A DNA stretch of 64,000 nt. Source: CAVYHJ01 sp963768165 [NCBI: uncultured bacterium] (GTDB lineage Bacteria; UBP4; UBA4092). The translations under genes and the position numbers were made by a program. The stretch's first letter is position 1, and each line of letters starts with the position of its first letter. The DNA is taken from NCBI GenBank assembly GCA_963768165.1, contig CAVYHJ010000002.1:124001-188000 (forward strand), in the 5' to 3' direction. The notes under the pieces were generated by a model. The model had not been told where the DNA came from and made no database searches. It saw nothing but the letters and a program-made list of their open reading frames with translations. Positions 16,533-24,264 of this stretch are shown piece by piece.

Positions 16533-19500
16533 ATGGCTAGAAAATCCTTAAACAAAGAACAACGACGGTATATCCGTTTGAATTATAAGTCTATGTCGCT
16601 TAGCGACATGAGCAAACAATTAAAATGTGATATTCGGGATATTCAGGACGCACTCCGCGAAATGGAACTGCTCGATGAAGAGCCCGTCCATAAAGCATTA
16701 CCTTTACGCAAAGTCCATAAAATTGATGTCTTGTGGGGAATCCCTTGTTTTCTAATCCCAACCATTGTCTATACAATGACCTTATGCCGGACATTGTATG
16801 TCGGCGATTCCGGTGAATTCTCCGCGCAGGGCAGTGTCTTGGGAATTGCCCACCCCCCCGGATATCCCATGTGGGTATTGTTACTGAAATGTGCGGTTAC
16901 CTTATTTAAATTTTTCCCCCATGAAGCGGGGCGTGGAGCTTTCTTATGCGCCATTGTCGCCGGGCTCTCCACTTTTTTCCTGTATATCCTGCTATTAAAA
17001 TTATCCCATTACCGCACGATTGCCATGATGGGTTCATTGCTCTTTGCCTTTTGTTACCATTTCTGGTCGCAAGCCCTGTTTTCCGAAGTGTTTATTTTAA
17101 ACGTATTTTTTACCGTAGTCACCATGCTCTTGATGCTCTTGTGGAGCGAAACACAGGAACCCAGATATTTCCTGGCATTCTATTTCGTCACCGCCATGGC
17201 GATGGCCCATCATAACTTATTTTTAGTCATGCCCTTGCTCTATTCCTACTTTATTGTCTGTACTCTATTCCCTCGATGGGATGTTAAAAAAGAATTTTAT
17301 TATCTGTTGATTTACGGGGTGGTTGGAATAGTCATGTATTTTATCTCTATACAACTTGTCAGTCTCATTCTCCCTTCTATTATTCATGAACCCTGGTCGA
17401 ATACGGATACTTTTACTACCAAATTCACTCTGGCTTTTTTAACCTTTGTTCCCTATACCCTGGCATTTTACTGGTGGCATAAACGGGACAAGATTGTAAT
17501 TTATGCCACTTTGATGTTTATTCTCGGGTTGGGGATGTATCTCTATTTACCCATGCGAATATTAAGTAATCCCAGTATGAGTTGGGGTAGTCCGCACACA
17601 GTCTATGATTTATATAATCATATCTCCCGCCGGCAATACGGGCCTTTAAGTCCCATCCCGCGGGTATGGCCATTTGGCCAGGAAACTGGAACCAACCCTT
17701 TGGGACGATTTTCCATCTTCGGTCCCCCGGACATTGTTAAAGAACAATTCTGCGAATACTGGGTTGATTTCTTCCGCCAGTTTGGTTCCTATTGGGATCA
17801 TTATGCACCCGGTTCGGTTTTAGCGCATTTTAATCATCAATTAAAACCCCCGGAAGGATTCCCCCACGGTGGGAAATTGGTTCTCATGGGACTCTGGACA
17901 CTTACCTGGGTGGTCTTGTTATTTTTAGGCATCTGGCGAATTCTCCGGCAGAACGGAAAATATTTTATGTTAACCCTTATGGCCTTCTTATTCTACGGGC
18001 CGGGAATGTTAGCGGTGTTAAATTATCAAACTACCAACCACTCCATGTACATCATCGCACGTTTCCTTATTCCAAGTTATCTTATAGCCTCCATCTGGAT
18101 TGCTTTTGGAGCGCAACAGGTCATGGAATGGTTTAAATACGGGTTCCAGATTACGGGATTACCGACTATTCCGGATATTCCGTCTACTTCTGACTCCTCA
18201 TCTCCCAATGGACAGAAGAATATTTTGCCTCCATCTGTTCCTTCCAAGGAATCAAAATATCCCATCGTTCTACGGTACGCAGGATGCGCCTTGATATTAG
18301 CCATGCCGATTGTTCCCTTAAAAATGAACTATTGGCATCAGAATTTAAGCAAAAATCAAGTGGCGTATGATTTTGGATTAAATATCTTAAATTCTATTAC
18401 ACCATCGAATGCACCGCTGATTACAGCTTCATACACTCCGCCTACTCCACCGGATTCAAAAATATTTATCATCGGTGACAATCCGACCTTTGCATTAGCT
18501 TATCTCTGCTATGTCGAACATAAATTCCCTGCGGATCAAGTGTACGATGAAGGAGAAAATCTATTTGTTATGATCCATGACTTCGGAAAAGATAAATTTC
18601 GTTTTTCGCCGGATGACCATGCCCGATTAAAAGATATTGGCCGGGCACGAGTGACCATGACCTCCACGACCCCTGTATTTTATATGAGCGTCCAGAATCC
18701 CGCTCCTCCGGCAAGCGATCCGGAGCGCTATAAAGATTACCCGAATTATCCTAAAATTCAACAAGTCCCGTCGGGAATTGTCTACCGCGTCCTGCGGCCT
18801 GGGGAACCTTCACCTGACTATGACGCCATTCTTAGCAAGATGATTGATTTGGACCCATTTTTTTATAACATGGCAACGGATTATTACACCCGTGAATTGG
18901 TCTCCAATTATCATTTCTTGATGGGAAGAGCCTATTATCAGTTGTATCAGCAGTCAACTGACCCAGTAAAAAAGAAAGATTATCATGATAAAGCCTATTA
19001 TCAATTCAAGAAAGTCAGCGAAACCGGTTGGGACTTGGATAATATGCACATTAACCTCGCCATGATGTATCGCCAGGAAAATCGTAATGACGAAGCTATG
19101 GAAGAATATAAGATGGCATTAGAGACCCAACCCCGCAAAGCCTTAATCTATTTCCAGATGGCGGATTTATATCGTGCTTCGGGTAAAACGGATTTGGCGA
19201 TTGAAAAATTGAAGAAAGGGATTACCCTGGGAATCTATGATACTGATGCCTACGATCCCAGTGCCTACTATATGCTGGGTTCGTTGGAAATGGAAAAGGC
19301 CTCCAAGATTCTCAACAACCGACCCCTCACCGCCCTGACAGACGCCGAACGGACTCAACGGGACAACTTACTCAGCGATGCCATCAACTATTTAAACACC
19401 TGTATCTCTTTGGCTCCAAATTCGGTTCAAGGGTATCAATTTTTGGGAGAAGCCTATTATTTCCGGGGACAGTTTGATGATGCCGTGGGAATGTGGCAAC

Positions 19501-19703
19501 ATGCGGTTCAACTCAATGATAAATTCTATCCTGCTCTCATGGACCTGTTTTTCTATTATCGGGATCGTGCAAAAAATATGCAAAAAGCTCAAGAATATTA
19601 TACCCGCGCTATGCAAGCCATGGCCGCGTCAGGAGTGAATCCGCAACAAATGATGGGGCAACTACCGCCACAACAGGCAATACAATCGCCTCCTAAAAAA
19701 TAA
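16533..19703 (+). CDS. DUF2723 multi-pass membrane protein with C-terminal TPR repeats
   Basis: 1056 residues in three parts. Residues 1-50 look like a small helix-turn-helix (KEQRRYIRLNYKSMSLSDMSKQL). Residues about 65-560 carry the DUF2723 membrane domain, with VGDSGEFSAQGSVLGIAHPPGYP, a hallmark of this family that resembles GT-C/PMT glycosyltransferases. A soluble stretch follows, then several TPR repeats (about 800-1030). By analogy with PMT enzymes, lipid-linked sugar transfer is likely but unproven. No strong Shine-Dalgarno sequence precedes the ATG. It converges with the next gene at a seven-base gap. Confidence 0.8.
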   Translation: MARKSLNKEQRRYIRLNYKSMSLSDMSKQLKCDIRDIQDALREMELLDEEPVHKALPLRKVHKIDVLWGIPCFLIPTIVYTMTLCRTLYVGDSGEFSAQGSVLGIAHPPGYPMWVLLLKCAVTLFKFFPHEAGRGAFLCAIVAGLSTFFLYILLLKLSHYRTIAMMGSLLFAFCYHFWSQALFSEVFILNVFFTVVTMLLMLLWSETQEPRYFLAFYFVTAMAMAHHNLFLVMPLLYSYFIVCTLFPRWDVKKEFYYLLIYGVVGIVMYFISIQLVSLILPSIIHEPWSNTDTFTTKFTLAFLTFVPYTLAFYWWHKRDKIVIYATLMFILGLGMYLYLPMRILSNPSMSWGSPHTVYDLYNHISRRQYGPLSPIPRVWPFGQETGTNPLGRFSIFGPPDIVKEQFCEYWVDFFRQFGSYWDHYAPGSVLAHFNHQLKPPEGFPHGGKLVLMGLWTLTWVVLLFLGIWRILRQNGKYFMLTLMAFLFYGPGMLAVLNYQTTNHSMYIIARFLIPSYLIASIWIAFGAQQVMEWFKYGFQITGLPTIPDIPSTSDSSSPNGQKNILPPSVPSKESKYPIVLRYAGCALILAMPIVPLKMNYWHQNLSKNQVAYDFGLNILNSITPSNAPLITASYTPPTPPDSKIFIIGDNPTFALAYLCYVEHKFPADQVYDEGENLFVMIHDFGKDKFRFSPDDHARLKDIGRARVTMTSTTPVFYMSVQNPAPPASDPERYKDYPNYPKIQQVPSGIVYRVLRPGEPSPDYDAILSKMIDLDPFFYNMATDYYTRELVSNYHFLMGRAYYQLYQQSTDPVKKKDYHDKAYYQFKKVSETGWDLDNMHINLAMMYRQENRNDEAMEEYKMALETQPRKALIYFQMADLYRASGKTDLAIEKLKKGITLGIYDTDAYDPSAYYMLGSLEMEKASKILNNRPLTALTDAERTQRDNLLSDAINYLNTCISLAPNSVQGYQFLGEAYYFRGQFDDAVGMWQHAVQLNDKFYPALMDLFFYYRDRAKNMQKAQEYYTRAMQAMAASGVNPQQMMGQLPPQQAIQSPPKK

Positions 19704-19709
19704 ATTTTC

Positions 19710-20486
19710 TCAAACAACACTTAACAAAAATGCAGTGATAGGATAACACAATGCGTAAAATCCCCATTTCCGATTTCTTCCTCTCAAAAAAATGGGTGAA
19801 TGGGCGGTAATCGTACGACATTCCTTTAATAGCAATTCCTTCTTCCCCTTTTCTCCCAGACGGTCGCAAACCAGCGCCAATTTAAAATATGATTCTGCTA
19901 ATGATGAATTGGCAGAGATAGCCTGCTCATACCAATAACGCGCTTGTTTTAAATCTTTTATTTTTAAGTAACAATTTCCCATTCCCAATTGCACATCCCC
20001 ATATCCTGTCATGGGATTCAAGCGGAGCGTTTCTTGATAAGCGTCAAGAGCTTCCCGATACCTTTTCCTATGCGACAGAGTATTGGCAAGAGCAAGATGA
20101 TAATCGGATATTGAATGTTCAATAGATATAGCCTCCCGGAAATATCGTTCCGCTTCTCGATAATTTTTCCCCTTCAGATAAATCAATCCCAATTGATACC
20201 GCGCATCCGCGTTTTGCGGATTCAACAACGCGCTTTGTTGAGAACGGAGATACGATTGTTTCCGGTTCATCATCCAAATCCGATCTTTCACCAATGGAAT
20301 GATAATAAAAATAATGATGATCCATCCCCAAATACTGAATAACAGGTGAAAAACCATACTAAAAATAAATCCAAAGATAACCAGAAATATCATCACAAAC
20401 CAGGGTACGGCTTCTTCCCGGGATTGTGCCATAACAGGGGAAACAAGCAAAATAAACAATCCAATTTTAAAAACTGTTTTATGCAT
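19710..20486 (-). CDS. Membrane-anchored TPR protein
   Basis: 258 residues with a signal peptide, a second hydrophobic segment (about 30-65) and at least three TPR units (DARYQLGLIYLKGKNYREAERYFREA and following). It ends in another hydrophobic segment. It is probably a scaffold at the inner membrane; partner unknown. The stop is seven bases from the convergent DUF2723 stop. Confidence 0.7.
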   Translation of the reverse strand: MHKTVFKIGLFILLVSPVMAQSREEAVPWFVMIFLVIFGFIFSMVFHLLFSIWGWIIIIFIIIPLVKDRIWMMNRKQSYLRSQQSALLNPQNADARYQLGLIYLKGKNYREAERYFREAISIEHSISDYHLALANTLSHRKRYREALDAYQETLRLNPMTGYGDVQLGMGNCYLKIKDLKQARYWYEQAISANSSLAESYFKLALVCDRLGEKGKKELLLKECRTITAHSPIFLRGRNRKWGFYALCYPITAFLLSVV

Positions 20487-20524
20487 AGGCTGGTAACACG
20501 AAATATACTCTAATTTGGAAGAAC

Positions 20525-21466
20525 CTAATCGGAAAGCTGGTCTGCCCGAAGGACACGCACTGTCCCGCTTATAGCCCCGTCGGCGTGGTCAAGTTCTTTT
20601 CCCAAAACATCCTTTCCTTTATAGGTCATGAAAGTATTGGGAATATCCCCCCACGTATTATTAAAGCGAAAATAAATCTGTGATACCGGTATTTTCCCTG
20701 TAGCTTGGAATTCCAGGGTACCCAGTTTCCCCGATAAAATCTTCCTTTCGTTTTGTGCTTTCAACCGGATAAAGAGTTCTCCCGTGGAGATATGGCTGAA
20801 AGAGGTCACTTGGGTCCAACCGGAGAATGGAGCGGATTCCAATTCAAATGGCACTCCTTCTGTTGCGCCCGATAAGGTCACGGCTTTAGGATTATATTGA
20901 ATCCAGAGTCCCAAATCATCCGCATTAACCCCCTTGGGGTTATCCAGTACGATGCTTAATTGAAACGGTTTCGTCGGACTTACACGGCTCGATAAAGGCG
21001 CGAAATATAAAACCGAATTGGCCGTCGGTACTCCGTTGAGAAAATCTGGGGGAGTAGAGAGTTTAGAAGCACCCGTCGTGGAAGTGCTATTAGCAACAAT
21101 AAATTCTCGATTCACTGTGACGTCAAAATCTTTTTCCTCCCCATCCCGCACTCTTTTCACATTAAAATTAATTCCTGTTCCTTCCGGCCCTCGAATTTTA
21201 TTTACCACATCACTGGATTGCATCTCAGATACCGGTTGCCCATTTATTTGGGTAATCAAATCTCCTGCCTGGAGTCCTGCTTTTTCCGCCGGACTCCCGG
21301 GAATTACGGAGACTACATGGGCATTTCCTTCCTGAACAGTTATTTGCAATCCGACACCACCGAATCCATTTTGATCTTCGCCATCCGCTATCGCATGGGT
21401 AAAGAAACATGGATTTGCCACAACACAGAACACAATACTTAGTTTCCAAATATATCTCATGAGCAT
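20525..21466 (-). CDS. Secreted PDZ protein with cohesin-like domain
   Basis: About 313 residues. The signal peptide is followed by a PDZ domain (VISVIPGSPAEKAGLQAGDLITQINGQPV region, about 30-120) and then a cohesin-like beta-sandwich (residues about 150-300; YNPKAVTLSG...LGTLEFQA). No protease domain is present, so it probably binds peptides or other secreted proteins. The ATG at 21466 is preferred over a TTG at 21496 because it gives a compact signal peptide. Confidence 0.7.
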   Translation of the reverse strand: MLMRYIWKLSIVFCVVANPCFFTHAIADGEDQNGFGGVGLQITVQEGNAHVVSVIPGSPAEKAGLQAGDLITQINGQPVSEMQSSDVVNKIRGPEGTGINFNVKRVRDGEEKDFDVTVNREFIVANSTSTTGASKLSTPPDFLNGVPTANSVLYFAPLSSRVSPTKPFQLSIVLDNPKGVNADDLGLWIQYNPKAVTLSGATEGVPFELESAPFSGWTQVTSFSHISTGELFIRLKAQNERKILSGKLGTLEFQATGKIPVSQIYFRFNNTWGDIPNTFMTYKGKDVLGKELDHADGAISGTVRVLRADQLSD

Positions 21467-21580
21467 AAATACTAACCTTGTATGATTCTCTATCAAAGTC
21501 TAAATTATTGCAAGAGTCTGTGAACCGTATCCTGTCTCTGGACGATACTTCCATTCTCAGGTATTATTAAAACCCGTTCG

Positions 21581-22297
21581 ATGTGTAATGATATGCCGAC
21601 TTTAGTCATTGTTCCAACATATAACGAAAAACAAAATATCATCAATCTGATGGAGAAAATTTTAAACCTTTCTCCGGAGATAGATGTTTTGGTGGTGGAT
21701 GATAATTCCCCTGACGGGACGGGTCAATTGCTAGATGATGCCATAAAGTCTTATTCACGCCTCCATATTCTGCATCGTGCCGCCAAGTTGGGTTTGGGAA
21801 CGGCGTACAAAGCGGGTTTTCAATATGCCTTACAAAACAATTATGACCGGGCTATTACGATGGATGCAGATTTTTCTCATAACCCTAAATATATCCCAGC
21901 GTTGATTGAGAATAATAATACGTATCATGTCTCCATTGGTTCCCGCTATGTTCCCAGTGGTGGTACGGTGAATTGGGGGGCCCATCGCAAACTCGTCAGT
22001 TCCACGGCGAATTTCCTGGCACGATTTTTACTGGGTCTAAAAACCCACGATTGTACTGCCGGTTTCCGCTGTTATCGCAAGGAAGTCCTTCAGACAATTG
22101 ACCTGGACAATATCAAATCCAACGGCTATTCTTTTCTGGTCGAAATGCTCTTTGGTTGTGTCGGGCACGGTTTTACTGTTGGAGAAATTCCCATTATATT
22201 CGAAAACCGTGTGGCGGGAAAATCCAAAATATCCAAGAAAGAAATTTTTACCGCCATCCTTACCTTATTCCGCCTCTCTTTTCGGAAAGCCAAATAA
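21581..22297 (+). CDS. Polyprenol-phosphate mannose/glucose synthase (GT2, DPM1-like)
   Basis: 238 residues. A GT2 fold has PTYNEKQNI, VVDDNSPDGT and the metal-binding MDADFSH. The C-terminal DCTAGFRCYR and SNGYSFLVEM motifs are typical of Dpm1 proteins. It would make a polyprenyl-phosphate sugar used by membrane GT-C transferases. The next gene starts four bases after its stop and is a membrane protein of the GT-C type, consistent with a donor/acceptor pair. A second in-frame ATG at 21593 is an alternative start. Confidence 0.87.
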   Translation: MCNDMPTLVIVPTYNEKQNIINLMEKILNLSPEIDVLVVDDNSPDGTGQLLDDAIKSYSRLHILHRAAKLGLGTAYKAGFQYALQNNYDRAITMDADFSHNPKYIPALIENNNTYHVSIGSRYVPSGGTVNWGAHRKLVSSTANFLARFLLGLKTHDCTAGFRCYRKEVLQTIDLDNIKSNGYSFLVEMLFGCVGHGFTVGEIPIIFENRVAGKSKISKKEIFTAILTLFRLSFRKAK

Positions 22298-22300
22298 TTT

Positions 22301-23791
22301 ATGAAACTTCCCAAGACATTTTCGTTAGCTGTTTTCTTTTTTTACTTTACTATTTTCACTTTCTTCATGTCCGGTCATTTGTATTCCCCGGATGAAGAAA
22401 TTATGTACCGAACCACCGAATCCATCGCTCATTTCCACGGGTTCGCTATTCAACCCATGACTTCGCAAGGCGATAGGTTCACCGACATCGGCAAGGACGG
22501 AAAATACTACGGACATTACGGTTTAGGGCAATCCCTTCTTGCCGTACCGTTATACTATATCGGGACATTGATTTCTAAAATTCTCCCTAGTGAATGGAAC
22601 TCGGTGTTTCGAACCAATACCATTCAATATCATCCCATGACTTGGAATGAGAACGTCCGTCGACTCGCCGTCTCACGTTTTGGTCAATTCACCACGGCGC
22701 TCACCTGTCTGCTCTTATTGCATATCGGTTTATCATTAGGTTATTCTCTACGAAATTCCTTTTTTCTTTCCTTTATCTATGGTCTTGCCACCATTGCGTT
22801 TCCTTTTTCCAAAACCTTTTATTCTGAGCCAACGACAACTCTTTTGCTTCTCCTGGCATTTTATTGTTTGATTCGATATCGCACATCCCATCGGAATAGT
22901 CTGCTCGTCTGGACAGGCGCTCTGGCAGGCTACGCCCTTTTAACCCGCATGGATACCATCATCACCCTCCCCATTTTTCTGATTTATCTACTGCGGACTC
23001 ACTCTGAAAAGTCAAAATCTACAATCTACAATCTACAATCTACAATTTCCTTCCTTCTCCCTTTTGCCTTTTTCTGTCTACTCGCCGGTTTATTTAACTA
23101 TGTCCGCTTCGGCTCTTTCACCCACACCGGCTATGAATCGGAAGGGCTAACCTTCTCCTATCCTTTTCTCGACGGTCTCTACGGGTTACTCATGAGCGCG
23201 GGTAAGAGTATTTTCATTTATTCCCCACCCATACTCTTATTCTTTCCTGCGATTAAGAAATTCTGGCAGACCCATAAAGAAGAAGCCATTTTCTGCTGTG
23301 GTATCCCCGTTATATACCTTCTCTTTTATTCCAAATGGGAATCCTGGGCGGGTGGTTGGACCTGGGGAGCGCGTCACGTATTTCAAATCCACGCCTTCTT
23401 GCTAATCCCTGTATTGGCTTTGTTGGAAGACTACTTTAAAAAACCATCCAAGATATTTTGGGCAACCATCGCATTTATTATAGGACTGGGTATTTTTGTC
23501 CAAGTACCGGGGATTCTCGTCAGTTTCATGGATTACAATTTCTGGTTTCTACAGCACAAGGAACTCTATTACACCCTCTATTTCCCGATTCACTCCTCCC
23601 TCGCCGGTCACTGGCAGATTCTGACACAGGATACCGTAGACTTATTTTTCTATCGTCTTGTGATCTCCGATTTGCCGATTTTCGCCCGCTTGTTTTTCCT
23701 ACTCCCTCTTTTTGTATTTTTTATGACAGGATATTTCATCCTTAAACAGATTCAATGTAATATTCCACTTGCATTTGACAAATTCAAATAA
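22301..23791 (+). CDS. Multi-pass GT-C-like membrane glycosyltransferase
   Basis: 496 residues with about 10-12 membrane helices. An acidic pair in the first periplasmic loop (SPDEEIMYRTTESI) resembles the catalytic loop of ArnT/PMT (GT39/GT83-like) enzymes. The start lies four bases after the DPM1-like stop, suggesting translational coupling and use of the polyprenyl-phosphate sugar made by that enzyme. The coding sequence contains four tandem AATCTAC heptamers (23016-23043); gain or loss of one unit would shift the frame. Confidence 0.68.
   Translation: MKLPKTFSLAVFFFYFTIFTFFMSGHLYSPDEEIMYRTTESIAHFHGFAIQPMTSQGDRFTDIGKDGKYYGHYGLGQSLLAVPLYYIGTLISKILPSEWNSVFRTNTIQYHPMTWNENVRRLAVSRFGQFTTALTCLLLLHIGLSLGYSLRNSFFLSFIYGLATIAFPFSKTFYSEPTTTLLLLLAFYCLIRYRTSHRNSLLVWTGALAGYALLTRMDTIITLPIFLIYLLRTHSEKSKSTIYNLQSTISFLLPFAFFCLLAGLFNYVRFGSFTHTGYESEGLTFSYPFLDGLYGLLMSAGKSIFIYSPPILLFFPAIKKFWQTHKEEAIFCCGIPVIYLLFYSKWESWAGGWTWGARHVFQIHAFLLIPVLALLEDYFKKPSKIFWATIAFIIGLGIFVQVPGILVSFMDYNFWFLQHKELYYTLYFPIHSSLAGHWQILTQDTVDLFFYRLVISDLPIFARLFFLLPLFVFFMTGYFILKQIQCNIPLAFDKFK
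23016..23043. repeat. Tandem heptanucleotide repeat in a coding sequence
   Basis: Four perfect copies of AATCTAC inside the membrane glycosyltransferase gene. A unit length that is not a multiple of three makes slippage frame-disrupting. Confidence 0.8.
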
Positions 23792-23794
23792 ATC

Positions 23795-23910
23795 CTATAT
23801 AGATGTACCAATTAAAACTCGTGTACACTCATACAATAATTCTCTCCAAAAGGTAAATAATATTCCATTACCATTGGTATATACCTAGGATTTATATGGT
23901 TCGTCTATAG
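23795..23910. mobile_element. MITE-like element, copy 1
   Basis: 116 bp with imperfect terminal inverted repeats: TATAGATGTACCA on the left and TGGTTCGTCTATAG on the right. Internal sequence CAATTAAAACTCGTG...CAATAATTCTCTCCAAAA matches copy 2 (24075-24209). Confidence 0.65.
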
Positions 23911-24074
23911 AAGTTATACGATTGGGGTAACATTATTGTGTAACTCCAAATAAACAAAAGTGCTGTATAAAGCATTGATTTTGTCATGTTTATATTTTTG
24001 TATTTGTTCTATCCATTTTGTTTTCAGTAATCTATAAGAAATCCGATAAATTGGGTATGCCTATTGCGGTATAT

Positions 24075-24209
24075 CTATAGATGAACCAATTAAAACTTGT
24101 GGATGCTCATGCAATAATTTTTCTCCAAAAAGAGAAAAATAAACTATAGATTTCATTGGAGACAATTATTTGTTAGTATATACCAAGGATTTATATGGTT
24201 TGTCTATAG
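24075..24209. mobile_element. MITE-like element, copy 2
   Basis: 135 bp, bounded by CTATAGATGAACCA and TGGTTTGTCTATAG, which are inverted repeats of each other with two mismatches. Same orientation as copy 1, with a longer centre. No transposase is encoded. Both lie in the 473-bp gap before the C1 peptidase gene, which otherwise shows no coding sequence. Confidence 0.68.
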
Positions 24210-24264
24210 ATTCTAATTATTAATATGAAATTGTAAAGCGAAAACTAAATAAAGGGGACATACC

